In this document: positions 8,005 through 16,289 of the stretch, one piece after another
How positions within the stretch are numbered: position 1 is the first letter of the stretch
How the letters are laid out: each line of letters starts with the position of its first letter
NCBI GenBank assembly: GCA_035550975.1
Contig: DASZOC010000007.1
Span: 1 to 35,854, forward strand
Source: DASZOC01 sp035550975
GTDB taxonomy: Bacteria > Actinomycetota > CADDZG01 > WHSQ01
Reading direction: 5' to 3'
Length of the DNA stretch: 35,854 nt
The notes under the pieces: generated by a model
What the model saw: the letters and a program-made list of their open reading frames with translations, nothing else
Told to the model about the DNA's origin: nothing
The model's database searches: none
Position numbers and translations under genes: made by a program

Positions 8005-9348
8005 CTAAGTTACTCCGAACACGACGAGGGCGATCACGAGGCAGATGATCCCGAGCAGGTCCATGCCGCTCGTGACCAGGGGGATCGTGTGGTTATCGGG
8101 GTCGAGGCCGAACCGGTAGGTCGTGGTGGCGGCGTAATAACCGATCAAGGACGCGAGCACGGTCGCGAGAAGGCCCCCGAGCATGACGATGCCGACGAAG
8201 CGCAATGCTCCCGGATAGGCGGCGCCGATCGCAGCCGCGAGTGCGAGCGTGCTGACGGCGGTTATGGCGTAGACGGTCAATCCGAGGACGAAGACGATGC
8301 TGGCGTCGAGAAGAGCGGCGGCCTCGGGCTTTGCACTGGGCGAGACCGCGCCGAGGTGCAGCTTCGAGCCGAGGCGCGCGGCGAGGATCGCGCCGAGCGA
8401 GCCTGTCTTCTCGAGGAAGCCCGGGATGATTATCAACAACGCCGGATAAGGCACGAAGACGTCTTCTACGCGCGGCTCGACGACCGTTCCTGCCAGGACG
8501 TCGAGGACGATCGCGATGCACAGCACGGGGAAGCTCTCGCGGACGATCCGCCGGGCGACCGGAAGCACCGACGTCCACCCGCGGATGACCGCGCCGACCC
8601 CGAGGACCACCGACAGCGCGCCGACGATCGGCGTGAGCGGGTCGAACCCGACGAGGAACGACGCGAGGAACAGACACGGCAGGGTCACGAGGTCGCCGAT
8701 GGCGGTGATCAGAGGCGCCCCTACCGAGTCCAGGTCCCAGTCCCGCCGGAAAGACGACACGGATATCGCGATCGTCGCCACCAGAACGATGGCCGACGAC
8801 AGCAATCCTCCGATCAGCGCGACGACGATCAGGTCCCAGACCGAGACCGTGTCGATGTCGAGCAGCGCGGCGACCGCGCGCGCGAGCAGCCCCATCGCGA
8901 CCGACGTGCCGATCGTGAGCAGCGTTGCCGCGTAGACGTTCTGGTAGAGGATCCCGGTTCGTTCGCGCGACACCTCGAACAGACCCGAATGGATCGACGT
9001 ACCGAGGCGCGCCGCTAGCCCTCCGAAGATGTTGCCTCGCATCCCGATCGAAACCGGGATAAGGACGAAGAGCCCTTTCACTGCGTCGATGCGTCCGCTC
9101 ATCCCGGCGAGCGCCAGACCCGCTGCAAGCGAGGTGAGCGATGCCACGCAGACGGCGAGGAAGGCCTGGCGCATCGTGACGCGCTCAGAGCTCCAGTAAT
9201 CCAGGACCTGACGGGCGGGGTCGCCGACCAGCCGGGCCGTCCCCCGGACCGCCCGAGCGGGCGTTCCCAAGACCGCGCGGACCAGCAACGCAAGCCATCT
9301 GAGGGGGGCCGGCAGGGAACCTTTTCGGGGCGTCAAGCGTTCTTTCAT
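8005..9348 (-). CDS. MgtE-like divalent cation permease with duplicated membrane domain
   Basis: A 447-residue integral membrane protein with two MgtE-type membrane domains in tandem. The signature occurs twice: RGNIFGGLAARLGTSIHSG (first half) and GSLGAILAARLGSKLHLG (second half). Unlike bacterial MgtE it has no N-terminal helical or CBS regulatory domain, so regulation may come from the PhoU-TrkA_C partner encoded next. This matches the SLC41/archaeal type of Mg2+/divalent cation permease. The first 70 residues are basic and not membrane-spanning. I chose ATG at 9348 (MKERLTPRKG); the frame stays open to 9456, but that extension overlaps the divergent gene and has no clear ribosome site. 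No Mg2+ riboswitch is visible in the short upstream gap. Confidence 0.85.
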   Translation of the reverse strand: MKERLTPRKGSLPAPLRWLALLVRAVLGTPARAVRGTARLVGDPARQVLDYWSSERVTMRQAFLAVCVASLTSLAAGLALAGMSGRIDAVKGLFVLIPVSIGMRGNIFGGLAARLGTSIHSGLFEVSRERTGILYQNVYAATLLTIGTSVAMGLLARAVAALLDIDTVSVWDLIVVALIGGLLSSAIVLVATIAISVSSFRRDWDLDSVGAPLITAIGDLVTLPCLFLASFLVGFDPLTPIVGALSVVLGVGAVIRGWTSVLPVARRIVRESFPVLCIAIVLDVLAGTVVEPRVEDVFVPYPALLIIIPGFLEKTGSLGAILAARLGSKLHLGAVSPSAKPEAAALLDASIVFVLGLTVYAITAVSTLALAAAIGAAYPGALRFVGIVMLGGLLATVLASLIGYYAATTTYRFGLDPDNHTIPLVTSGMDLLGIICLVIALVVFGVT

Positions 9349-9439
9349 ATGAGAACCACAGGATCTAGGGAACCCCAAACCGCAGGGCTGCGTCGAACCG
9401 AACAGATAGCGACGTAGCCCACCGAGGGGAGGCAAGACC

Positions 9440-9649
9440 GTGAGCAGCAGCAGCAAGGACGCGATCCGAGGGTCCAGAGCGCAAGCTCTGCCGCGCGCGT
9501 CACAGAAGTTCCCGAAAGGGCGGGTCTGTGCCGAGCCCTCGTGCGAGACACGCCTTTCGACCTACAACCGTAGGGAGCGTTGCTGGGCTCACGCGGAGAT
9601 GAAGGTTCCGCGACTGCGCGGGCGCAAGCCCGCGGCAGGCTCTGCCTGA
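9440..9649 (+). CDS. Small zinc-ribbon-like protein
   Basis: A 69-residue basic protein with start GTG at 9440 and GAGGGGAGG just upstream. Its core is C-x4-C-x10-C-x2-H (CAEPSCETRLSTYNRRERCW), a plausible single zinc site, followed by a basic Arg/Lys tail (PRLRGRKP). Similar short proteins with an RVCAEPGC...YN...CWxH pattern are, from memory, common in actinobacteria and uncharacterised. It is divergent from the MgtE-like gene. It could bind nucleic acid or a protein partner; nothing here decides this. Two GCAA-loop hairpins lie inside the ORF (9476-9489 and 9617-9634). Confidence 0.7.
   Translation: MSSSSKDAIRGSRAQALPRASQKFPKGRVCAEPSCETRLSTYNRRERCWAHAEMKVPRLRGRKPAAGSA
9617..9646 (+). repeat. 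Adjacent hairpins at the 3' end of the small zinc-ribbon gene
   Basis: CGCGGGC-GCAA-GCCCGCG (9617-9634) is directly followed by GGCAG-GCT-CTGCC (9634-9646). Both end just before the stop codon. There is no T tract. They may attenuate transcription or stabilise the 3' end; a related AGAGC-GCAA-GCTCT hairpin sits at 9476-9489. Confidence 0.5.
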
Positions 9650-9688
9650 GCAGACCTCGCCGGACGACGACCCCGCCGATCGCGTTCG

Positions 9689-9716
9689 TTGCCCGCGCGT
9701 CGGGGAGAGATATCCT
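9689..9716 (+). promoter_or_regulatory. Candidate housekeeping promoter
   Basis: TTGCCC (9689-9694), a 16-bp spacer and TATCCT (9711-9716) give a plausible sigma-70-type promoter ahead of the acidic membrane protein at 9758 and perhaps the genes after it. It is a visual match only. Confidence 0.4.
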
Positions 9717-9757
9717 GACGCACGCCGGCCGGACGAAGCGTTGACGGAGGTTCTTGC

Positions 9758-10168
9758 GTGCACTCACGAGGGGCGATTCTCGCCGCACTGTTGACGATCG
9801 TGTTCCTTGTCGCGGCCCCCGGCGCCGCCGGGGCCGCAGAAGTCGTGCTCGCGCAGCCCGCCGGTGGCCAGGGTGATGCCAACGAGGACACCGGCGATGT
9901 CGAAGAGGGCGAGACCGAGAGCGGTGTCGACACCGAACAGGAAGGTACGGCGGAACAGGGCGAGGACGGCGAGGCCCCCGGCGGCCAAGCAGATCCCGAG
10001 ACCGAGACCGGCGCCGAGGAAGACAGCGCGGAAGCGGCCACCGAGACCGGGCCGCCGTGGACCTACCAGATGGCCCGGATCAGCCTCGTGTTGCTGGTGC
10101 TGCTCGGGCTCGCCGTGTTCCGCACCTATCACAAGCTCGTCGGAAGCCGGCAGAAGGGCGCGGCGTAA
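9758..10168 (+). CDS. Secreted/membrane-anchored acidic protein, unknown function
   Basis: The 136-residue product has a Sec signal peptide (hydrophobic residues about 6-20, then APGAAGAAE), an acidic low-complexity region of about 70 residues rich in Glu, Asp, Gly and Thr, and one hydrophobic helix near the C-terminus (ISLVLLVLLGLAVF) with a basic tail (KLVGSRQKGAA). The topology implied is an extracytoplasmic acidic linker anchored with the C-terminus inside. GTG at 9758 has GGAGG seven bases upstream. No family recognised. It lies 19 bp upstream of the DUF2342 metalloprotease gene and may be co-transcribed with it. Confidence 0.75.
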   Translation: MHSRGAILAALLTIVFLVAAPGAAGAAEVVLAQPAGGQGDANEDTGDVEEGETESGVDTEQEGTAEQGEDGEAPGGQADPETETGAEEDSAEAATETGPPWTYQMARISLVLLVLLGLAVFRTYHKLVGSRQKGAA

Positions 10169-10187
10169 CCACGTCGTGCAGCCGTAG

Positions 10188-11264
10188 ATGGCTCGCCTGA
10201 TCGAGCCCCGCATCGCGACCGCCATCGCGAAGCGCGTGGCGGGCGACTCGCCTGTCGACGATCGGGCTGCGATCGAAACCCTCCAGCGGGACCTCGACGC
10301 CGCGGTGCCTCGTTCGGAGGACCTGGTCGCCGAGGCAAGTGGCATCGCGCGCCCGGCGCCCGTGCGCTGGGCGCTGATCTCCCGGGCACAGTGGGCGGAA
10401 GCCAACATCGGCTCGATGGCCACGATGATCCAACCGCTGGTCGACAAGGTCGGGCACCGCCTCGACGCCCTGCCATTTCCGGTCCGTCTCGCTCAGAAGA
10501 CGCTCGTGTCGGTCGAGATGGGGGTGCTGGTGGGATACATCTCGCGCCGCGTACTCGGGCAGTACGACCTGCTCGTCCCCGACGAGAACGATCGCCGCAG
10601 CAACCGGCGCCATCCGGCCGGAGGCGCCCCTCTCTACTTCGTCGGGCCGAACATGGTTCACACCCAGGGCAAGCTCGGCTTCGTCCCCGACGAGTTCGCG
10701 TTGTGGGTCGCGCTCCACGAGGTCACGCACCGGTACCAGTTCGCCGGCGTGCCGTGGCTGAAGGATCGCTTCTTCGGGTTGGTCCACTCCTATCTGTCGT
10801 CGGTTGAGGTCGACGGGAGCGTTCTCAGCAAGCGGCTCGCGACGGCGGCGCGGCGGCTCGCGTCCGGGTCCGTGCCGCCGGAGGAACGAAATCCGGTCTA
10901 CCTGCTGTCGAGTGACGAACAGCGCCAGTGGCTCGATCAGATCCAGGCCCTCATGGCCGTCGTCGAGGGACACGGCAACTTCGTGATGGACGCGGTCGGA
11001 GCGCGGGAGATCCCGTCGTTCACGCGCATGCGGGCGGCGTTCGAGGGTCGTCGCAAGCAGGCGACCGCGGTCCAACGCGCGGTCAACAACCTCCTCGGTC
11101 TCGAGATGAAGATGCGCCAGTACGAGCTCGGCCAGCGCTTCTGCGAGCTGATCGTGGGACGCGAGGGTCCCGGCGTGCTGCACCACCTCTGGGCCGATCC
11201 GTCGCACCTTCCGACGATGAGCGAGCTCCGCGACCCCCAGACGTGGTTGACCCGGGTCGCCTGA
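10188..11264 (+). CDS. DUF2342-type zinc-dependent metalloprotease homologue
   Basis: A 358-residue protein with the gluzincin-type motif HEVTH (in ALHEVTHRYQFAGVPWL, near residue 182). This family, sometimes labelled 'coenzyme F420 biosynthesis associated', lies directly before tilS and hpt in actinobacteria (Rv3626c position in M. tuberculosis). The substrate is not established. No signal peptide or obvious membrane helix is seen. A second conserved region, EGHGNFVMDAVGA (near residue 265), supplies further acidic and His residues and may complete the metal site. The ATG at 10188 follows the previous gene by 19 bp. The tilS frame probably begins inside its last codons. Confidence 0.88.
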   Translation: MARLIEPRIATAIAKRVAGDSPVDDRAAIETLQRDLDAAVPRSEDLVAEASGIARPAPVRWALISRAQWAEANIGSMATMIQPLVDKVGHRLDALPFPVRLAQKTLVSVEMGVLVGYISRRVLGQYDLLVPDENDRRSNRRHPAGGAPLYFVGPNMVHTQGKLGFVPDEFALWVALHEVTHRYQFAGVPWLKDRFFGLVHSYLSSVEVDGSVLSKRLATAARRLASGSVPPEERNPVYLLSSDEQRQWLDQIQALMAVVEGHGNFVMDAVGAREIPSFTRMRAAFEGRRKQATAVQRAVNNLLGLEMKMRQYELGQRFCELIVGREGPGVLHHLWADPSHLPTMSELRDPQTWLTRVA

Positions 11265-12244
11265 CGCCGTCGCTGGGGGGACCCGGCTTCGCGCTGGTCG
11301 AGAACGCGCGCGCGTCTATCTCGCGCTATTCGATGCTGGCGGACGGCGACAAGATCGTCGTGGGCGTCTCGGGGGGGCCGGACTCGACCGCGCTGCTGGA
11401 CGTCCTGGTCCGGGTCGCATCCACGACCGCATACGAGGTCGTCGTCGCGCACGTCGACCACGGCCTGTCGGAGCGATCGGAGGCGGTGGCGACGCGGGTG
11501 GCGAAGCTGGCGGCCGAAGCCGGGCTCGACGTGCACGTCGCGCGTGCTCACGGTCTCGAGGGGCCGAACCTGCATGCCCGCGCGAGGGATTTCCGCTACG
11601 GCTTCTTCGACACGATCGCCCGCGATGTCGGCGCGTCGAAGATCGCGACGGGCCACACGTTGGACGACCGGGTGGAGACGACCCTCGCGCGCCTCGTTCA
11701 TGGTGGCGCGACCGAATCGTTGGCCGGTATCCCGCCCGCGGCAGGTACCCGGATCCGTCCGCTGATCGGCGCGCGGCGGTCGGAGACGCGTGCGTATTGC
11801 ACCGAACGCGAGCTGACCTTCGATGACGACCCGGCGAACGCAGACGAACGCTTCGATCGAGCCGCGGTCCGCTCCCTGTTGGTTCGTGCGATCGAGGATC
11901 GTTGGGGCGACGGCGCGATCCGCGCGATCGCGTCGGCGGCGGATCTGCTGCGCGACGACGCCGAAGGACTCGACACCCTGGCGGCGCGCGTCTATGCCGA
12001 ACTCGCTACAGGAGAGGGCGGTGTCGTGGCGTTCCCGCGCGCGGACCTCATCGAGATCCCTCGGGCACTGCGGCGACGGCTGCTCGAACGCGCGGTCGGT
12101 CGCGTGCGCGATCGCTCCGGCGGGATCGAGCCGGCGTTGGCCGCGCTCGACGCAGGCAAGATCGCTGCGCGCTTTGCGGTTGCATCGGGAGTCGAGATCT
12201 CGCTCTCGGAGGGCGAGGTGCGCGTGAGTAGGATGCCGTCGTGA
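11243..12244 (+). CDS. tilS: tRNA(Ile)-lysidine synthetase
   Basis: Modifies C34 of the CAU-anticodon isoleucine tRNA to lysidine using ATP and lysine, so that it reads AUA. The PP-loop ATPase motif SGGPDSTALLD lies near residue 42, followed by HVDHGLSERS and ATGHTLDDRVET, all typical of TilS. Later IRPLIGARR and DDPANADERFDRAAVRS are conserved. The product is about 333 residues with a short C-terminal region, normal for actinobacteria. The start is uncertain: GTG 11243 overlaps the previous gene by 22 bases; CTG codons at 11261 and 11294 are alternatives, the last with a GGGGGG stretch upstream. The stop overlaps the hpt start (GTGA). Confidence 0.9.
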   Translation: MVDPGRLTPSLGGPGFALVENARASISRYSMLADGDKIVVGVSGGPDSTALLDVLVRVASTTAYEVVVAHVDHGLSERSEAVATRVAKLAAEAGLDVHVARAHGLEGPNLHARARDFRYGFFDTIARDVGASKIATGHTLDDRVETTLARLVHGGATESLAGIPPAAGTRIRPLIGARRSETRAYCTERELTFDDDPANADERFDRAAVRSLLVRAIEDRWGDGAIRAIASAADLLRDDAEGLDTLAARVYAELATGEGGVVAFPRADLIEIPRALRRRLLERAVGRVRDRSGGIEPALAALDAGKIAARFAVASGVEISLSEGEVRVSRMPS

Positions 12245-12792
12245 CGCCCGAGCTGCACGAAGACATCGAGAAGGTCCTGATCAGCGAACAAGAGATCCAG
12301 GACAAGATCGAGACGCTCTCGAAGCAGATAACCGAGGACTACCGCGGCAAGGACCTGCTGCTCGTCGGCGTGCTCAAGGGCGCGTTCGTGTTCATGTCCG
12401 ACCTCGCCCGCGGGATCCAGCTTCCGATCGAGTTCGACTTCATGGCCGTGTCGTCGTATGGATCTTCGACGAAGTCGTCGGGCGTCGTGCGGATCCTCAA
12501 AGACCTCGATTACGAGATCACCGGGCGCCATGTCCTGCTCGTCGAAGACATCATCGACTCCGGTCTCACGATCTCGTACCTGCTCCGCTACCTCGAGGCG
12601 CGCGGCCCCGAATCGCTCGAGATCTGTTCGCTGTTCTGGAAGAAAGGCGAGCAAGCCGTCCCTCTCGACGTCCGCTACCCGGGCTTCGAGATCCCCCCGG
12701 TGTTCGTAGTGGGCTACGGGCTCGACTACGCGGAGCGCTATCGCAACCTCCCCTACATCGGCGTCCTCAAGCCGGAGGCGTACAACTCCTGA
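12241..12792 (+). CDS. hpt: Hypoxanthine phosphoribosyltransferase
   Basis: Purine salvage enzyme converting hypoxanthine/guanine and PRPP to IMP/GMP. The PRPP-binding motif is HVLLVEDIIDSGLT (residues about 98-111), and the flexible-loop region VSSYGSSTKSSG precedes it. A C-terminal VGYGLDYAERYRNLPYIGVL is characteristic. At 183 aa the length is normal. GTG at 12241 overlaps the tilS stop by four bases. The neighbouring tilS-hpt-ftsH order is conserved far beyond this phylum. Confidence 0.95.
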   Translation: MTPELHEDIEKVLISEQEIQDKIETLSKQITEDYRGKDLLLVGVLKGAFVFMSDLARGIQLPIEFDFMAVSSYGSSTKSSGVVRILKDLDYEITGRHVLLVEDIIDSGLTISYLLRYLEARGPESLEICSLFWKKGEQAVPLDVRYPGFEIPPVFVVGYGLDYAERYRNLPYIGVLKPEAYNS

Positions 12793-12884
12793 CACGCCGG
12801 CGCAGCAGCATCGAGTCGAGCGGGCCGACCCAAACCGCTCGTCACCAGTCAATGTGGGGGACGTAGCTAGAAACAGGGGGCTGC

Positions 12885-12890
12885 TACCCT
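12885..12890 (+). promoter_or_regulatory. -10 element of a probable leaderless ftsH transcript
   Basis: TACCCT ends seven bases before the ftsH ATG, and no Shine-Dalgarno is properly spaced (nearest G run 12876-12880). This is the geometry of leaderless mRNAs, common in actinobacteria. No -35 hexamer is evident. Confidence 0.45.
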
Positions 12891-12897
12891 TTTTCGA

Positions 12898-14826
12898 ATG
12901 AATCGCATCTTCCGTTCCGCGGTGTTCTATCTCGTGCTCGTGATCGCGGTCGTGTGGGTCTACAACCTGTATCGCGCGCAGGCGGAGAAACCCGTAAAGA
13001 TCGAGTCGGTCAACGACTTCATCGAGATGACCGAGCGGGGCGACATCCTCACGGCGAAGTTCTTCAGCCGCGACGAGAAGGTCGTCGGTGACCTGCGGGA
13101 CGGTGGGACCTACGAGCTCTTCCTCGTGACGGAGACGCTGGACGACCTGTCGGCCGCGGCGATCGAGAACGATGTCGAGGTCTCTGCCGACCCACAGCTC
13201 GGCTCGCCGCTGTGGACGGCGCTGTTCCAGTTCCTTCCCATCATCCTCATCGTCGGTTTCTTCGTGTTCCTGATGCAGCAGATGCAAGGCGGCGGTAACC
13301 GGGTGATGTCTTTCGGCAAGTCGAAGGCGCGCCTCGTCACGAAGGACCAACCGAAGATCACCTTCTCCGATGTCGCCGGTCTCGACGAAGCGGTCGAGGA
13401 GCTACACGAGATAAAGGAGTACCTCGAGGCGCCCCAGAAGTTCCAGGCGATGGGGGCGAAGATCCCCAAGGGCGTGCTGCTCTACGGCCCTCCCGGGACC
13501 GGCAAGACCCTCCTCGCCCGGGCGGTCGCAGGCGAGGCCGGCGTTCCGTTCTTCTCGATCTCGGGGTCGGACTTCGTCGAGATGTTCGTAGGCGTGGGCG
13601 CCAGTCGCGTCCGTGATCTCTTCGAGCAAGCGAAGGCGAACGCACCTTCCATCGTGTTCATGGACGAGATCGACGCGGTCGGACGTCATCGGGGCGCCGG
13701 GATGGGTGGTGGCCACGACGAGCGCGAGCAGACCCTGAACCAGCTGCTGGTCGAGATGGACGGATTCGACGTGAAGGGTGGCGTGATCCTGATCGCGGCG
13801 ACGAACCGGCCCGACATCCTCGACCCCGCGTTACTGCGCCCCGGTCGTTTCGACCGGCAGATCGTCGTCGATCGTCCCGACCTAAACGGGCGCATCGGCG
13901 TGCTGAAGGTGCACACGCGCGGCAAGCCGCTCGCGAAGAACATCGACATCGAGGTCCTCGCCCGCCGCACTCCCGGCTTCACCGGCGCCGACCTCGCGAA
14001 CGTCGTCAACGAGGCCGCGCTGCTGGCTGCTCGCTTCTCGCGCCCGGAGATCGGTATGGACGAGCTCGAAGAAGCGATCGACCGCGTGCTGGCAGGACCC
14101 GAGCGCAGGAGCCGCGTCATCTCGGAGAAAGAGAAGAAGGTGATCGCCTACCACGAGGCCGGTCACGCGCTCGTCTCGCACGCGTTGCCGAACGCGGACC
14201 CTGTGCACAAGGTCTCGATCGTGTCGCGCGGTCAAGCGCTCGGCTACACGCTGAACCTGCCCACGGAGGACAAGTTCCTCGTTACGCGTTCCGAGCTCAT
14301 CGACCAGCTCGCCATGCTCCTCGGCGGCCGCACGGCCGAGGAGATCGTGTTCAACGAGCCCACCACCGGCGCCCAGAACGACATCCAGCGCTGCACCCGC
14401 ATCGCGAAGCAGATGGTGACGGAGTACGGGATGTCCGAGCTCGGCCCCCTCGCCCTCGGTCACAACGAATCGCAGCCTTTCTTGGGGCGGGACTTCGGCC
14501 ATGTGCAGGACTACTCCGATGTAGTCGCCGCGAAGATCGACGAGGAGATCACCCGCTTGGTCGAGGAGGCCCACGACGAAGCACGCGAGATCCTGTTGAA
14601 GTATCGGGACAAGCTCGACCTGATGGTCGATCGCCTCCTCGAGAAGGAGACGCTGGAGAAGTCGGAGGTCGCGGAGATCCTGGCCGAGGTCGCCAAGCAG
14701 AGCCCCTCGAACCCCCTCGAGCGGACGAAGCTCCGCCGCGAAGCGCGCGACGAAGACGGGGCCGAGGAGCCGAAACGTCCCCGCGTCCCGCGCCGCGCGC
14801 CCAAGCCACGTCTCGGCGAGGCCTAG
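12898..14826 (+). CDS. ftsH: ATP-dependent zinc metalloprotease FtsH
   Basis: Membrane-bound hexameric AAA+ protease for membrane and regulatory protein turnover. The 642-residue product has an N-terminal transmembrane helix (about 8-24), a short extracytoplasmic domain, a second helix (about 108-128, FQFLPIILIVGFFVFLMQQM), Walker A GPPGTGKT (197-204), Walker B IVFMDEID, the second region of homology (ATNRPDILDPALLRPGRFDR) and the zinc motif HEAGH (419-423). The C-terminal tail is charged, ending in a basic Pro/Arg stretch. The ATG at 12898 appears to be leaderless. It stands between hpt and folE as in mycobacteria. Confidence 0.97.
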   Translation: MNRIFRSAVFYLVLVIAVVWVYNLYRAQAEKPVKIESVNDFIEMTERGDILTAKFFSRDEKVVGDLRDGGTYELFLVTETLDDLSAAAIENDVEVSADPQLGSPLWTALFQFLPIILIVGFFVFLMQQMQGGGNRVMSFGKSKARLVTKDQPKITFSDVAGLDEAVEELHEIKEYLEAPQKFQAMGAKIPKGVLLYGPPGTGKTLLARAVAGEAGVPFFSISGSDFVEMFVGVGASRVRDLFEQAKANAPSIVFMDEIDAVGRHRGAGMGGGHDEREQTLNQLLVEMDGFDVKGGVILIAATNRPDILDPALLRPGRFDRQIVVDRPDLNGRIGVLKVHTRGKPLAKNIDIEVLARRTPGFTGADLANVVNEAALLAARFSRPEIGMDELEEAIDRVLAGPERRSRVISEKEKKVIAYHEAGHALVSHALPNADPVHKVSIVSRGQALGYTLNLPTEDKFLVTRSELIDQLAMLLGGRTAEEIVFNEPTTGAQNDIQRCTRIAKQMVTEYGMSELGPLALGHNESQPFLGRDFGHVQDYSDVVAAKIDEEITRLVEEAHDEAREILLKYRDKLDLMVDRLLEKETLEKSEVAEILAEVAKQSPSNPLERTKLRREARDEDGAEEPKRPRVPRRAPKPRLGEA

Positions 14827-14848
14827 CCACCGCAGTCTGCGCGGGCCG

Positions 14849-14854
14849 TACCCT
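14849..14854 (+). promoter_or_regulatory. -10 element of a probable leaderless folE transcript
   Basis: TACCCT, identical to the ftsH element, ends six bases before the folE ATG at 14861, and the 34-bp gap after ftsH has no Shine-Dalgarno. The transcript would start at or next to the ATG. Confidence 0.45.
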
Positions 14855-14860
14855 GATGTC

Positions 14861-15442
14861 ATGACAGAGCCATCTCAGTTCGACGCGACCACGATCGAGG
14901 AGGCCGTTCGCCAGATCCTCAAGGCGATCGGCGAGCAACCAGATCGTGACGGCCTGCAGCGCACGCCGGCCCGCGTCGCCGAGATGTACCGAGAGCTCTT
15001 CTCCGGGATAGGCGCGGACCCGGTCGACGAGATCGACGTCGTCTTCGAAGCCGACCACGACGAGATGATCATGGTCCGCGACATCCCGCTGGCATCCCTC
15101 TGCGAACATCACCTGGTTCCATTCGTCGGCAGGGCGCATGTCGCCTACATCCCGAACGAGCGGGGTCAGATCACCGGGTTGTCCAAGCTCGCGCGCGTCG
15201 TCGACGTCGTCTCCCGGCGACCGCAAGTGCAGGAACGGTTGACGACGCAGATCGCCGACGCCCTCGAACAGGCTCTCGACCCCCGCGGCGTCCTCGTAGT
15301 CATCGAAGCCGAGCATCTCTGCATGACGATGCGCGGGGTGCGCAAGCCCGGGAGCGAGACCGTCACGTCGGCGGTCCGCGGGATCTTCCGCGACAACGAC
15401 GCGACCCGCGCCGAGGCCATGGGTTTCATCCAGCGCCACTGA
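14861..15442 (+). CDS. folE: GTP cyclohydrolase I
   Basis: Converts GTP to 7,8-dihydroneopterin triphosphate, the first step of folate synthesis. The 193-residue protein has the zinc ligands in LCEHHLVPF and HLCMTMRG, and the conserved GLSKLARVVDVVSRRPQVQE and RGIFRD segments. Length and motifs fit the canonical FolE-1 type. It heads a folE-folP-folB-folK cluster; folP follows after seven bases. The start is the ATG at 14861 with TACCCT six bases upstream, suggesting an extra leaderless promoter within the block. Confidence 0.97.
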   Translation: MTEPSQFDATTIEEAVRQILKAIGEQPDRDGLQRTPARVAEMYRELFSGIGADPVDEIDVVFEADHDEMIMVRDIPLASLCEHHLVPFVGRAHVAYIPNERGQITGLSKLARVVDVVSRRPQVQERLTTQIADALEQALDPRGVLVVIEAEHLCMTMRGVRKPGSETVTSAVRGIFRDNDATRAEAMGFIQRH

Positions 15443-15449
15443 CCCGGCT

Positions 15450-16289
15450 GTGATCTTCGCGGCAGGCGGTCACTCACTCGACCTCACGCATCCGATCGTG
15501 ATGGGCGTGCTCAACGTGACACCGGATTCGTTCTCCGACGGCGGCCTGTGGCTCGAGCCGGAGGCCGCGATCGAACACGCCCGTGCGATGGTCGCCGATG
15601 GAGCTTCGATCGTCGACGTCGGGGGCGAGTCGACGCGCCCCGGCGCGGAAGACGTACCGGAGCAAGAGGAGTTGCGGCGGGTGCTTCCGGTGATCGAGGC
15701 TCTGGCGGCAGATCCCGGGGTCCCGGTATCGATCGATACGCGCAAGCCCGCAGTTGCACGAAGGGCACTCGAGGCGGGAGCCGTGATCGTGAACGACACG
15801 AGTGGCGAGGAGTCGACACCTGCGATGAGCGACGTCATCGCAGGATCGAACGCGGGTGCCGTGTTGATGCACTCACGCGGGACGCCTGCGACGATGCGGA
15901 CGTTGAATCATTACGAGGATGTCGCGACCGACGTCGGAACGTTCCTCGCGGGGTGGGCACGAGACCTCGGAGCCGCCGGCGTGGCGCGCGAGCGGATCGT
16001 GTTGGATCCCGGCTTCGGGTTCGCGAAGTCGCCGCAGCAGAACCTCGAGCTCCTCGACCGTCTCGACGAGATCGTGGCGCTCGGCTACCCCGTCCTCGCC
16101 GGGACGTCACGCAAGTCGTTCATCGGCGCGGTGCTCGACCTCCCCGAGGACGACCGCGTGGAAGGGACCGCCGCTACCGTCGCGTGGGCCGTGGCACGAG
16201 GGGCGAAGATCCTGCGCGTCCACGATGTGCGACAGATGGTCCGGGTCGTGAAGATGGTGGACGCGATCGCGTCGCGGGCGCAGCCGTGA
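15450..16289 (+). CDS. folP: Dihydropteroate synthase
   Basis: Joins 6-hydroxymethyl-dihydropterin diphosphate to p-aminobenzoate. The 279-residue TIM-barrel enzyme shows both family signatures: VMGVLNVTPDSFSDGG near the N-terminus and VDVGGESTRPGA near residue 53. Also present are the pterin-binding IDTRKP and NDTSG segments, the DPGFGFAKSPQQN segment and GTSRKSF. The GTG at 15450 is the start; folB begins inside its stop (GTGA overlap). Confidence 0.96.
   Translation: MIFAAGGHSLDLTHPIVMGVLNVTPDSFSDGGLWLEPEAAIEHARAMVADGASIVDVGGESTRPGAEDVPEQEELRRVLPVIEALAADPGVPVSIDTRKPAVARRALEAGAVIVNDTSGEESTPAMSDVIAGSNAGAVLMHSRGTPATMRTLNHYEDVATDVGTFLAGWARDLGAAGVARERIVLDPGFGFAKSPQQNLELLDRLDEIVALGYPVLAGTSRKSFIGAVLDLPEDDRVEGTAATVAWAVARGAKILRVHDVRQMVRVVKMVDAIASRAQP

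Noticed and set aside
9349..9439. Mg2+ riboswitch (M-box or ykoK) ahead of the MgtE-like gene
   Set aside because: Only about 90 bp separate it from the divergent gene, and no matching helices or conserved riboswitch blocks are visible.
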